Below, one piece after another: positions 33,718 to 45,625 of a DNA stretch of 64,000 nucleotides. Position 1 is the stretch's first letter. Every line of letters starts with the position of its first letter. The notes beneath the pieces are model-generated. The model saw only the letters and a list, made by a program, of their open reading frames with translations, was not told the DNA's origin and made no database searches. Made by a program: the position numbers and the translations under genes. The stretch covers positions 62,001-126,000 of the forward strand of contig JALJCO010003059.1 of NCBI GenBank assembly GCA_023101725.1, in the 5' to 3' direction. The DNA is from Atherinomorus stipes. Its lineage: Eukaryota; Chordata; Actinopteri; Atheriniformes; Atherinidae.

Positions 33718-36245
33718 TTAAATTGATTTTGGATGCATAGATGTCTAATGACTGTCCAATAAGACAATTCTGCTTTTGGATGCTAAACCTTCAGCAAAAG
33801 ATATTTGATTCATTTCTTAGTATTATTTATGAGAACTGATACTTTCTGTTTTCCCCATAAGGGATTGCAGGGTTTGCGTGCCTCAGTGACCCTAAGAGAT
33901 ATATCAGCAGAAGCTTTGGTTTCAGGTGGGACATCAAAGCTGGACAGGTCTTAGTGGAGAGGCCTGACAAACTGCAATTCATTTCTTGGGAGTTAAACTC
34001 TGCTAACAACCCAGTCCCATTAAGAAAACACTTATTGATAACAAAAAATGGGCTGAAGCGTGACGTGTACACTCATGCCCCCTTCACATTTCCACATGCC
34101 CCCTCATGTATGTGTTCCAGGAGCCGGCCCTGGACCTGTATCAGATTTAAAACCACATACAAAAGTGGCCAGACCGATTTTTAAATCTCAGATTCCACGT
34201 GACCTGACCTGTTCATAGTGTCATGAAAAAGTCTAACATGAGTCACTTACGGGGGAAAAAAAAAAAGGCAACATTTGTCTGCAATCTGAATGTAGCCTCA
34301 GGGAGCAAGTATAGTCCCAGTCCATCTCACCAGGTTAGCTTGACATGACCCGCATAGTAACTAAATACTGTATATTTTCATTACCAACATCAGATATAAC
34401 CTAATATTCATTTTAAGGCCATGGCAGTCCCAGTGGACCCCCCCCCCCCACCAGAATCCTGGTGCACTGAAGCAGCTACATAATTATTCATTCAACTGAA
34501 GGACAGAATCAATCACAATTAATGAATTTTCCTGATGACTTTAGAAATAGATTTGCTTTGTCGAGCAATTTAACATGTGAGAACAGCACTCAGACCTCTT
34601 CTTCAATAGCTGTCCGCTGAATTAAAATCCTTTATGGAATAATTAAAAGTGACAGTTTAAGTATTTAGTGAATGATTTGCTTATCAATCACAGACACATT
34701 GTTTGATCCTGTTCACTCATTGTAAAGTTAGTCTATTAAATGTCCATAAAAGGCATAAAATTATATCATTTCTTTCTGAGCCGTGGACAAGTGAGCATAT
34801 TGTGATTAACCTTGTTCATTGAGAGAAGACCCCCTGATTCCAGCATCCCCAGAGGAACGGTCCGCCTCCACGTCTCAACACTGCAGATAAGCCAAAGGCC
34901 ATTTTTATGGCAATTAACTACAATTACGTTAATCCTTCTGACTACGCTGCGCAGAAATCAAAGAAGAAATGACTATACTCTGAGGTTCACACACACATAT
35001 TCTACAAGGAATGTACCAGTCAAAGAGGAAAATATAGTCCTGAGAGCTGCATCAAGAACTCAGCCTGAGGGGGTCTCATCTGCAGGTATAAGTTGTAGGA
35101 TACAGCTGGACATGAGTCCGCCTTTAGGTGCGGCTGACCAGCACATTTTTAAATGAATCCCCTGCAGCTACAGCCGAAGCTTAAATAATGGTGATGTGAA
35201 GGTACTTTAATAGGACGCTCAGCCACAGTGTTTTACAATTAACTCACAATAGATGTCTTTGTCAGGACAAAAACAGGTTTAACAGCAGCAGATAAGCTGC
35301 GGCTTTCAAGTCTTCTCTGCGGGAAGTTATTTCTTAGTTTAAGTTGGAAGGTTTTTAATACTCTTCTTCTTAGCTCTTTCATTCATATGCAATAATTACA
35401 ACTTTCCTGCCTTGACATTAAGTGGAAGCAAAATAAAGAAAACTAATTTAGCAGACTGAGTACCCTCTTGGAGGTTTATTGGATTGTGACAGATTTATGA
35501 GTGTGCTTTAAGATGTTTTATTCCTTAAAAAAGTATTTGATGATGGTAATTGCCCAACATTATGCTTCATTCAAAAAGCAAAAAAAAAAACGCACAAATA
35601 TAGAACCAACTGTTTTTGTTAGGGGAAATGGTCTTTCTGGGAAAAACTGTCTGATTAGACGTATGGTTGGTTCTGACACTGAGGAGAATGATGTCACCAC
35701 AGGCTCTGACTGTCAGTGGATAAACTAAATACTTTTGTGTTGAGTTTATCTCTGATAATCATATTTTACACCTCTATTTCCTTTTTGGAGATGTCTTCTA
35801 TTGAAAGTGTTAACAGCTGTCTGGTCAGATGCTTTTACAAACTCTTGAAGTCACAGGAATAGACTCCATCTGGTATTAAACCACAGAAGAGGCTATTGAC
35901 TGCACTGCTATTTAAGACTCTGCCTGGTACTATTGTGATTATAATACCTCACTGCTTGCTTTATCTGACTATGAAGAAATTTTTTTGTGATTTTGTTACT
36001 CAAACAACAAAAAGAAAAGAACTGAACTGCAGTTTTCTACGACTGCAGCTGGAGCAGGATTCAGATTTGACTGATATGAGACTGTTTTTTTACTGAGCTG
36101 TAATTTAAGATTTGGATTAGGCTGACGTAGAAACAGCTCAGGTTGGTAGTCAGTCATTAGCTCACCAACCGCAGGACTGTTGCCAAAGTGAAGAGGTCTT
36201 AAAGGCTTAGACACATCAAAACAGTGTCAAGAACCAGCAGTGATT

Positions 36246-36546
36246 AAAGGCTTCATACCGTGTCTCCTCATGTCACTTCGCAATTTTTTGTTGCGAAACA
36301 TTAGTCGGACCCCCCTGTGAGCTCGAAGTGGCTTTTTTGTGGTGATTCGTCCTTATTTACAGTTTTTTTTACTGCGGTGGCTTTGATGATGTCACTATTA
36401 TGCGACACCATAACAAGTAAATGTCTGTAAATGAGGACGAATCACCACAAAAAAGCTGTTTCGAGTTCACAGGGGGAATCCGACTAATGTTTTGTAACAA
36501 AAACTTGGTGAAATGAAGGAGTTTGTGGCAGATAATGCCTTATTTA
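36246..36546. mobile_element. Palindromic MITE of about 300 bp
   Basis: The left arm contains GAAACATTAGTCGGACCCCC and TGGTGATTCGTCCTTATTTA. The right arm contains GGGGGAATCCGACTAATGTTT and TAAATGAGGACGAATCACCA in inverted order. The whole element is therefore an imperfect long palindrome around TGATGATGTCACTATTATGC. A second copy lacking most of the left arm lies at 61966..62232. Confidence 0.7.
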
Positions 36547-37059
36547 CACACTCAAAAATAGAGGTAACATTTTGTACTTAAAATGGTACAAAGCTTACTT
36601 ACTGTAATGAGATTTGATCCCTGTAATAGTAGCAGTGAAGAAAATAATGAGATGTTCAGTATGGAAAAAAATAATCAGCCTTTCTCATATTTATTCAGTT
36701 GCAAAAACAAATATATATTTAATGGGATGTTTTCCTTCTCTGCTTTATTTGTTAAATTTCATCCATTCCTGCATTCCAGGCCTTTAACTTCATACCATAA
36801 TGTCCAGAGGGGATTGTAACCATGATTTCATTCAAAAGTTCATCAAACTTTTTTAAAACTGAGTTCCCCAAAGATTTAAGGGCTTTGCATGTCTCCCTCT
36901 ATGATGCATCATTTCATTAAAGAATTCAAAGAAACTGAAGGAATTTCTATGTGTAAAGGCCAAAAGTGCAAGCCATAATATGAAACCTGTGATTCCAGAT
37001 CCCTCAGACCCCACTGCATGTCATAATCCCAAAGTCATAGAGGTATAGACTCAAACACA

Positions 37060-37400
37060 GACCTACAGGCAGGTGAGGTTGAACCCATTGCCACGGCAGG
37101 AAAACAGAACAAGCAGGACCAAAGGGAGGAGAGCAAACATAGACAGCAAAGACAATAATTCAACAAGGAGCAAAGAAAACTTAGATTATTTGAACTGAGG
37201 GAGCTAATAACTTAATGGAGAACAGATGTGGCGATCATAGCAGAACCCTACGAGGCATGAAGCAAAACTCAGGAATGAACAGGGGAAGCCAGAATGATAA
37301 CATAAAACAGGAAGCAAAGATAACCACAATGCAGAAGGACCACAGCATAGAAAACACAACAAAACCCACAGACCCCCACACTGAGTCCAGAACCATCCAT
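37060..37400 (-). repeat. Interspersed repeat of unknown class, minus orientation
   Basis: Read on the minus strand it contains CACATCTGTTCTCCATTAAG, TAGCTCCCTCAGTTCA and TTGCTCCTTGTTGAATTATT, in the same order as CACACCTGCTTC, TTTCCCTCAGTATTTGAGC and GTTCCTTGCCAGTTCATTGT in 38510..38800. The two look like old copies of one family in opposite orientation. Class not determined. Confidence 0.35.
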
Positions 37401-37899
37401 CACTACGATCGTAACTTACATTTATAAATGTCATTTTAAGTGTCACTGTGCAAACAGAAGCTGCATGTTAACCTTGTTGAAGGGCATTTCTCTGGGCTCT
37501 GACCCATCTGGGATAAACCATCACACAGTTGATTTTTTTTTCATTGTGGTCAGACCAATCTGTATTCCAGTTCCTTCTCAGGGAAAATGAATAGTGTGTG
37601 CTCTGGACCAGAAAGCTAAAGAACTATCCAAGCTGTTATCTGCAGCAAGTCTGGTTCTGATGGGGTGGGGTGGGATCAGTACTCTTGGCAGAACTTTGTT
37701 TCCACCTCTGTGATGCCAGCATTAACGCAGCAAAGTTCATGATGATTTCAGAGCATCAAATGTTTCCTTCAAAACAGCATCATGTCCAGCAAGTTGTTTG
37801 GATTTAAACTAAATGTATAATCACATATAGGACACATTTTAAAGGCATGGCTGAGGAAGAAGAGTGTACAACTACATGAAAGACCTTTCTGCAGTCCTA

Positions 37900-38504
37900 G
37901 GCTAGGTCCAAATTCAGGGGCTAGGTCCTTTGAAGGACGCGTCCTACCCAGTCTACGTAGGCCGGGGCCTCCTTAGACTGCGTAAGGCTGAAGTACTGTA
38001 GGTTGTTCAATTCAGACAGTAGATCTCTCATTGCCTAGCAACTGTGACGGCACTAAACTGACGCAAAAGCTCCAAAAGCCTTACCATTGTTCTGCTCATG
38101 TAAGAGGAGTTCCAGCAGCTTTACCATCGTCGGCAGCATTTTTTATTACTCCACCTGAGAGAAAATCTAATCTAGGTAAATTTATTGTGTAAAGTTTACG
38201 AGATTTAAGAGTCTCATGCTAACTTTAGTAAATTTCATGGACAATAACATTTGAAAGACCGTAATATTAACTTGTAGAATGTCTGCTGTAGAATGTCCAG
38301 TTCAGCCCATAATCTATCTTGGATAGGATTAGCCTCAAAGGGTTCATTGGACCATCCTTGAAATCTGGGGACAATAAGGCCACATTTGTAGGCTGCATTT
38401 GAAGGAGCCTTCGACCCTAGACAGCATTGGACTCATCACTGTGACGTAAGCGGTCTATAAATCTGGCCTTGGAAGGACAAAACCCTCAAACTTGGACACA
38501 GCCC
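37900..38504. mobile_element. Inverted-repeat MITE (GGCTAGGTCCAAATTC tips)
   Basis: GGCTAGGTCCAAATTCAGGG at the left is mirrored by CTCAAACTTGGACACAGCCC at the right. The next blocks, TCCTTTGAAGGACGCG and TTGGAAGGACAAAACC, are partly mirrored too. GGGCTGTGTCC-type tips are common in fish Harbinger-like MITEs; that assignment is inference. Confidence 0.6.
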
Positions 38505-38509
38505 TGGTC

Positions 38510-38800
38510 TGGTTTTGGTCCAGGTTTTTGTTGGGTTTTTTGTTGCTGTCCTGTTTTATTTTAAAAATTGTCCTTGTTTGCTCTGTTTGCTCTACTTCCT
38601 GCCCCCTATTGCAGTCAATTTGTCACACCTGCTTCTTGTTTGTAATTATTTCCCTCAGTATTTGAGCTTCCAGTTGTTCCTTGCCAGTTCATTGTGTTTG
38701 TCATCAGTCCGGTCATGTCCTTAGTATTGTTCTGTCACTGTGCTCTTATTCATTGAATCTCTTACTACCCTCGTGTGTGTCCAGGTTTTTGTAAGTCTTC
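38510..38800 (+). repeat. Interspersed repeat of unknown class, plus orientation
   Basis: See 37060..37400: the pair share an ordered series of short blocks. The text CTGTCCTGTTTTATTTT .. CTTCCTGCCCCC .. GTCACACCTGCTTC is of a kind scattered widely in fish genomes. It is not coding, although a short frame crosses it. Confidence 0.35.
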
Positions 38801-38823
38801 ATTTTGGATAGTTCCACTTAAGC

Positions 38824-39714
38824 TAGGTACACACTACAGGATTCCTGAGACCTTCATAGATGTAGAGACCACACACTTGATGATTACAAAAGACAAATCA
38901 CACAAGATTTGCCTCTTCTGATCATATAGTGTGAGGTGTACAGGACAGAGAACACCTCACACTAACTAATTCGACAGCAGAAGATGGACTCCTTCACTGT
39001 CAACATCCCAAATCTCGCGATATCAAACGAGACTTCGTGACGAGACTTTGCGGCGAGACTTCGTGACGAGACTTCGTGACGAGACTTCAGTGACGAGACT
39101 TTAGCATAAACAAACGTAGCGGACTTTTCAGCCTCTTACATTGTGGGAAAAAAAAACACACATACATAGAAAATAACATTGTGGAAAAAGTCATAGAGTA
39201 GGCTAATAAGAATGTGGCTGTATGACCGCAAGTTGGAGATGAATAAAAATGGCCACAAACATTAGATAGCTTGGAGAGCAGGGCTGTAAGCTAATGGCTA
39301 TGTGCTTTTTGTTTTTGTTTACTTCCTTTTCCTTCAGTCAGCTGTTAGTCAGCTGTTAGCTCTTGCGTTGTGATTGGCTGTTGTTCCGGGAGCCTTCACG
39401 TGATTTCCCAATGAGAGCAGCGTTTTTGATTTTGCACAGCTGTGAACACTGTGCGTGTTCGGGTCCTCTCGGATCACCACACACACCAGGATTTCTAGTC
39501 GCAAATATTAAACATGTTCATTATCTACGATCCCTCCTTCCGAGGCCTTCCGAGCGGATCGGATCGAACAAAATCACTCGTAACTCACATCACACCATGA
39601 GAAGATCAGATGCGATGTTTTTTGCAAACATCCGACAATCGGACCTTTGTTGGCTTTGATCGTAAGGGAAAGATCGGGACATAAATCAGGCTGATTTTCC
39701 TGTAGTGTGTACCT
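38824..39714. mobile_element. Inverted-repeat MITE (AGGTACACACTACAGGA tips)
   Basis: TAGGTACACACTACAGGA at the left and TCCTGTAGTGTGTACCT at the right are perfect inverted repeats over 17 bp. The GATCATATAGTGTGAGG block near 38919 and the GATCGTAAGGG block near 39658 lie inside. It carries a short-period tandem array at 39022..39108. Superfamily uncertain, hAT-like. No transposase. Confidence 0.7.
39022..39108. repeat. Tandem array of (GT)GACGAGACTTC units
   Basis: About six imperfect units of 13-16 bp, each containing a variant of GACGAGACTTCGT, run end to end inside the MITE at 38824..39714. Confidence 0.85.
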
Positions 39715-42483
39715 GCCTTTAGTCTTCTGTTCCCTCAACCTATGACAGATCTGTCTCCACTAATGAATGTGTGGGGAATTTTTAAATGACACATCAATGA
39801 CCATGCATCACTGGACATTTTAATGTGGGTTTACATGAAATAATCGGACAAATAACTCCTGAAAAATTTCATTACCTCTTAGATTATCAGCAGAATTGCA
39901 AAATGGTAATAGCTTTCCCATTTTAACGTACTGGATTGTGCTTCTGACAATGGATCAATGGATCAGCACAAGTATCCTTGAACTTTTACCAAATTTATCA
40001 CATTTGGTTTGCTTCTTGGTGAAGGCTATGCTTGTTAAACTCAATAGAACTTCCACTGCAAATACTCATTGGTTCTTCTCTTATTTTGGGGAGTTTCCTT
40101 TAAATACATGTTGTGTATTCCACAGACAAGAGATAATTTTTCCAGCTACAGAGGACAAAATGAAACTCATCATTATGTGCTAACCGGCTAGCTGTCGTAG
40201 CTTGATGAGTGTATTCCTGACATGTAAACAAAATAAATGATTTTGTAATAATTCAGTGACATGCAGTCATTGTTATTGCAACTAAGAGTTTACTTGCAGG
40301 TGAATCTGAAGCTGAACATATGCCGTTCTATCAGCATACCTCGTCAGAACAGCCTGGCGTAGCCACATTAGTCCGTTTACATTATGATATAAACAACAGG
40401 ATTGTCTGACAGAATGTAGTCTATGAAGAGGTATGCTGTTTTTCTAGGTGGTTTGAGTTGATGTTTAATATTTTGTTCTGCAATAGTAATGTGAAAAGCA
40501 ACATGCTTGATCTCTCTCCCTTATGAGGAGCTGGCTACTAATAACAAGCTGCTTCGTTATGCGTTTAAACAAAAGTTTAAAATAATGATCAGAATACTGC
40601 AGCACAAGCACAGTTTAATACAATTCCTTTTGGTTTAATAAATGTCCTTAGACTGAAAGAAATAAAACAAACTTACTGAGCAATGTGCATTTATTTGCCT
40701 ATAATGTACCAGTACATGTAACAAACAAAAGCTAGTTGGCGGCAGCTTCACAGCCGGCTGTATGCTGATGTTGTTCCAGAGCAAGAGCTTTTTCTAACCT
40801 TGAAACTTGGAAAAAAAACATGGAGAAAGCGTAAAAACATTAAAACAAGTTGACGCGCCAGCATTGGCGTGCATAGGAAATGGGTGTCGTTTTCTCCGAA
40901 AAGCAGTTTTTGGTCACGCGACTTCCCAGTTGTAACGTAGGTCTGCGCTGATCCATACTGAAAAACAATGTCAAGTTAACATCAATGTAGCACTGAATAT
41001 CGTCAATAAAGCAAATGACAAAGTTAATGTAAGAGTCATTTTTTATGTCATCTCAGCTTTTCCCGATTTAGGTTTGTCTGTGTAAATGGTGCAATGCTCC
41101 CCATCCATGTAGGCTTACTGGCACCACTAAATACAACAGAATCAATGTTATTATAGCAGCTAAGCCTTTTTAAAACAAGTGACTAAATGGGAGTGAATTA
41201 AAATTGACTTGGCTGTAATTAAACCTGTTAAGTGTTTTGCTATATCAGAGTGCATGGAAACTGTACGCACGTCACACGCTGCAGCCACCATTTACTGTAA
41301 GGCTCCAGAAAATCACTTCAGATGGTAAACGGAAGCTGACACAAATCCACTTACTTACAGCGATGTGATTTGTATGCACACAAGCGCCTATAGGAGTGAT
41401 GAGCTCAGAGGGAAATTCTTAAGTAAATCTGTGTGTGTGTATGTGTGTGTTTAGTGTGTGTCCATTTTAATTTGAGATGCTGAGTATCACGTTTGGTTTT
41501 TTATTGTGTACACAGGCTATATCTTCTGCTTTGTGTTCAGGCTGTCTTTGTTAAATGTGCTGTTTGAAACAGACACTGGCAGCTTGCTCATTTCCATTCT
41601 TTAAAGAATGAGAAGAGAGAAAACAGACTCAATACAAAGAAAAACAGTCAACATTTGTAATTCACAAATATTGCCAAAGGGGTTGAACAGCCACAGAAGC
41701 TGTTTAATTTCTTTTTTTTTTTTTTTTTTTTTTTTGAAGGATAGAGGAAAGCAGTGCCTTCAAATAAAAACAAACTTAAAAAAAGATTGATTTTAGACGT
41801 TCTTCTCATCATTTTCCTTTCTTTTTCTTTCTTTAGTGCATAAAATTGCAAGTAAGCCATCGTTCTGGTGGTCAAAGATTCAGCCCCCTCAGTTTGACTT
41901 GCCAGAATCGTACAGCAGGTGAAGATCTTGTCAGAGCGGCGTCAGAGGTCTACAGCCACCCACTGTGCTTCCACACTGTGTAGCTTCATGCAGAGTCTCT
42001 TCATCGGAGGACAGTACATATACAGCAGTGCTCACAATGACATGATCATCACACAAAATGTCGCCTCCACCGCAGCCACACATGGACTCACTCTGAAGAG
42101 CTCCGTCCTCCTGACTCCTTCAGACACTGATTCATGAGCAGGGGTGTAAATCAAGCTGAGATAGAAGATGGATTCATTTTCTTAAAGCACTGATTTGCAT
42201 GATTAAAGTGACTTTGTGGCTTGTATGGGGGTTAACGCCACATCCAGCATCACAGAACAAAAAGAGTCCTTTGTTTAGATTTAACTTAAATACTGAGCTA
42301 AATATAAAATTTTTGATCCATTGCATTTTCTTCTCGAAGAAATGTTTTATGCATTTGTCCCTGATTAAATAAATATGTACATAAAAAAATGTTTTGATGC
42401 AGTAGGTGCTCTTTGTCTAATATTTACTGTTCAGGCCACACAGGAGATAAAGTGATGCCAATGGCCTGCAGGAATCACTTTGA

Positions 42484-42538
42484 TCTATACTAAGAACGAC
42501 CGTGTTAAATGATTCAACACGGTCTTTCTTACTATAGA
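42484..42538. repeat. Near-perfect 55-bp palindrome
   Basis: TCTATACTAAGAACGACCGT at the left pairs with ACGGTCTTTCTTACTATAGA at the right, with two mismatches and a short loop (AAATGATTC). It has no flanking transposon body; it may be a minimal MITE remnant with both tips joined. Confidence 0.8.
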
Positions 42539-42989
42539 TGAAAGTCAGCCTGAATCCTTTATTTCCTCTAAAACTGCAGTGAAGCAGAATCTTCTGTCAG
42601 ATGGGAACTCAAATTTTGAAGTTAAAGCTAAAGCTTAAAAGATATAAAATCAGATTTTGTAAGAGATTCCCTCATTTTAATCTTAGCATCTCACATTGTT
42701 GGATGGTGGATGCTGGCATAACGATATAAACCACATGGTTTGGGTTAAAACTGATTTTTATTTATTTATTTATTTATTTTGCGTAGTTGTTCATTTTATA
42801 ACTGTATGTAACAACCAGATCAGACTCCAGTGTGAACAGCCCACAGCCCTGAAGTGACCTGTGTGCTCAGAGTCACCTGACGTCACGCTGTGTTTGCGGA
42901 GGTAAATATCAAAGCTACGGGACATGCCAGTGTGTGTAAATCAGTTTCTAAGCTGTTGTGTAATAGGAGCAAACATATACACTCACTGG

Positions 42990-44371
42990 CCACTTTTTTA
43001 GGTACACCTTGCTAGTACCGGGTTGGACCCCTTTTGCCTTCAGAACTGCCTTAATCCTTCGTGGCATAGATTCAACAAGGTACTGGAAACATTCCTCAGA
43101 GATTTTGCTCCATATTGACATGACAGCATCACGCAGTTGCTGCAGATTTGTTGGCTGCACATCCATGATGAGAACCTCCCGTTCCACCACATCCCAAAGG
43201 TGCTATAATGGATTGAGTTCTGGTGGCTGTGGAGGCCATTTGAGTACAATGAACTCATTGTCATGTTCAAGAAACTAGTCTGAGATGATTCCCGCTTTAT
43301 GACATGGTGCATTATCCTGCTGGAAGTAGCATCAGAAGATGCTCCACTGTGGTCATAAAGGGATGGACATGGTCAGAAACAATACTCAGGTAGGCTGTGG
43401 TGGTTAAACCATGCCACATTGGTACTAAAGCCCCATTTCCACCCACGGGTCTGGGTTGGTTCGGAGTTGGGCCAGATCCGGTGGGTTTTGTTACGGATGT
43501 GTTGATTTCATGTTGCGTCCCCACAGCAAACTTTACCCTTACCTGGAGGCGGAGTATTAACCGGATAGCGGTGCTACGTGACCACGTGACATCATCGCAG
43601 TGCAACACCTTTTAACCAAAGCGCCACACCACACGTGACAGAAACAAAGGAGTCACCCCTGCTTTGTTTTTACGCCGGGTCATGCGGGAAGTGACGGATT
43701 TTTCAGCAAATCAACAGATTGCTGTGTGTTAGCTTCACCTCTTTGGTCCAGATTGGTTAGATCAGTACTCTTACCGAACAGTTCACCAACCTGAACCGTT
43801 GATACAAGGCAGGATGGATCCATGCTTTCATGTTGTTGACACCAAATTCTGAGTCTACCATCTGAATTTTGTAGCAGTAATGGAGACTCATCAGACAAGG
43901 CAACATTTCTCCATCTTCTGTTGTCCAATGTTGGTGAGTCTGTGTAAACTGTAGCCTCAGTTTTCTGTTCTTAGCTGACAGGAGTGGCACCCAGTGTGGT
44001 CTTCTGCTGCTGTTGCCCATCTGCTTCCAGGTTGGATGTGTTGTGCGTTCAGAGATGCTCTTCTGCATACTTTAGTTGAAACAAGTGATTATTAGAATGA
44101 CTGTTGCCTTTCTATCAGCTTGAACCAGTCTGGCCAGTCTCATCTGACCTCTGGCATCAACAAGGCATTTGTACCAACAGAACTGCTGCTCACTGGATAT
44201 TTTCTCTTTTTCGGACCATTCTCTGTAAACCCTAGAGATGGTTGTGCGTGAAAATCCCAGTAGATCAGCAGTTTCTGAAATACTCAGACCAGACCGTCTG
44301 GCACCAACAACCATGCCACGTTCAAAGTCACTTAAATCACCTTTCTTCCTGATTCTGATGCTCGGTTTCAA
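42990..44371 (-). pseudogene. Tc1-like transposase, broken by insertion, deletion and frameshifts
   Basis: The start at 44371 opens with a paired-like helix-turn-helix (LSDFERGMVVGARRSGLSIS, then ETADLLGFSRTTISRVYREW). Next come RGQMRLARLVQADRKATV and, in another frame, PHWVPLLSAKNRKLRLQFTQ. The third part has LSDESPLLLQNSDGRLRIW, carrying the first catalytic Asp region. Sequence then stops at VSTVQ, where the MITE and deletion have removed the MVWG region. Coding resumes with TAYLSIVSDHVHPFMTTV and ends MDVQPTNLQQLRDAVMSIW and MPRRIKAVLKAKG near 43000. It cannot yield an active enzyme. Confidence 0.88.
43429..43778. mobile_element. Truncated PIF/Harbinger-type MITE inside the Tc1 copy
   Basis: It starts AGCCCCATTTCCACCCACGG after TAA and stays collinear with the complete MITE at 8669..9158 through GTGTTGATTTCATG, ACGTGACATCATCGC and GGTTAGATCAGTACTCTTACCGAA. 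It then stops, so the last quarter with the right tip is missing. The adjoining Tc1 transposase also lacks sequence at this junction, so one deletion probably removed both. Confidence 0.8.
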
Positions 44372-44992
44372 CAGCAGCAGATCGTCTTAACCATGTCTAC
44401 ATGCCTAAATGCATTGAGTTGCTGCCATGTGATTGGCTGATTAGAAATTTGCGTTAACGAGCAGTTGGAGAGGTGTACCTAATAACGTGACCGGTCTGTG
44501 TATGCAAAAACTGGATGAAATGTAACATGATTGCTCAGACTGAGGTTGCTTTTAAAAAAGATCAGATCTGTACTGTAAGAAAAGCACATTAAAATATACA
44601 ATGTTTAAAAATGTGAGGGAATTTTCCGTTACAACTCTTTTAAGTAGTTTTTTACCTGCATTTTTAGATGTGAACATTGCATTTAGGAACAAGAACTCTT
44701 CTCAAAACTAAACATATCTGGACATCTGGTTACAAAATGATCAAATATGGGCAAAAAATAAAAAAAAAATAGCAGTGTTCAATGACGTACTTTTTATACT
44801 CTGAAGTTTGACCTTCTGAATTCACAGTCAGCAATTCAAAGAGAATGCCCCCTGAAGTTGGGTTTTTGACTCAGAAAGTCAGGGTAGACTCACCAGCTCT
44901 GACTTTACTCATCAAATATGGCGGCTCACAAGTCAACACAAAGTAAAACCAGTTATAAACATTTATATTCATCTAAACGTTCTTGTCTGAAG

Positions 44993-45625
44993 GTATGTCT
45001 CATTTCGCGGTCTGCACACTTCAGAGTGCGAGATACTGTCATGGAGTGTAGACATAAAGTGTCCTACGTAGTCTATGCACTCTAAACCTGAAGCAGTGGG
45101 CTTCTGAAATGGGAAAGCTATAAGAATTAGGGATGGGCATATCGATACCCTAAAGTTGATACTTCGATACCAGCCAGACAAAATATCGGAATCGATACTT
45201 TTTTGAGTATCACAATACCACTGTACAGATACAAAACATGCAATTTGTTTCCACTTCTGAGAGTTTTAGGAAATGAAATGATGTGTAAAAGCAGCCAGAT
45301 TCTAGCTTCTGTGTCACATGATGGTAGTAACCTATCAGATGTCCACAGAGGCTATCTATTGTTTCTAGCCGTGAACACTTCGTTATCCAAATACTACACT
45401 CGTAGCTCTTTTGCTTATTCCCCGCTATCATGCGTGCAATGAATTCTGGGACAGGCGAGTCCACGAAGGACACACCACCAGCCTTTGTTATAGGCCAAAC
45501 AAAAGCGGGTTTATAGGGTGGATTTGGATGCTTGTGAAACAGGATAGTAGGCTGACGCGCTGCAGTGACTTATGCGGCCGACAAATCCACACATCAAAGT
45601 GTGCAGACCCTGAAATGAGACACCG
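44993..45625. mobile_element. Harbinger-like MITE with a nested TATCGATACC-type element
   Basis: Left GTATGTCTCATTTCGCGGTC followed by TGCACACTT is mirrored by AAGTGTGCAGACC and CTGAAATGAGACACCGC at the right. Near 45124 the text changes to TTAGGGATGGGCATATCGAT, the tip of another inverted-repeat family also seen in part near 14233 and 57906, which suggests a nested insertion whose right end I could not fix. Confidence 0.6.

Larger units (their letters stand above)
32383..34133. mobile_element. hAT-type element with 8-bp duplication ACCTGTAT
   Basis: Exact ACCTGTAT flanks the insert at 32375-32382 and 34134-34141. The left end GAGGCCGGCGCCAGGCAGGG and the right end CCAGGAGCCGGCCCTGG share the GCCGGC core in inverted order, and GGGGGCACTGCCCCCC near 32409 has a CATGCCCCCT counterpart near 34095. 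The 8-bp duplication marks it as hAT. It contains a perfect hairpin (33072..33130) and a Tc1-type MITE (33317..33668). No transposase is recognisable. Confidence 0.75.
32059..34298. mobile_element. Outer hAT-like element (AGGCTGCGTTCACA tips)
   Basis: AGGCTGCGTTCACATGACA at the left and TGAATGTAGCCT at the right are imperfect inverted repeats of a common fish hAT tip. It is interrupted by the element at 32383..34133. Without that insert the two halves join as ..ATCAGACCTGTATCAGATTTAA, giving a short MITE of about 0.48 kb. Confidence 0.6.
42980..44500 (-). mobile_element. Tc1-like transposon, both ends present, inactivated
   Basis: Left tip CACTCACTGGCCACTTTTTT and right tip (reverse complement) CACAGACCGGTCACGTTATT, followed on both sides by AGGTACACCT-like sequence, are inverted terminal repeats flanked by TA at 42978-42979 and 44501-44502. 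This is a Tc1/mariner target duplication. The transposase gene runs on the minus strand. A Harbinger-type MITE (43429..43778) sits in its middle together with a local deletion. Confidence 0.9.

Noticed and set aside
37204..37446. Cys/Leu-rich minus-strand frame that could look like a membrane protein
   Set aside because: It lies in a dispersed repeat with a diverged copy at 38510..38800 in which the frame is not kept.
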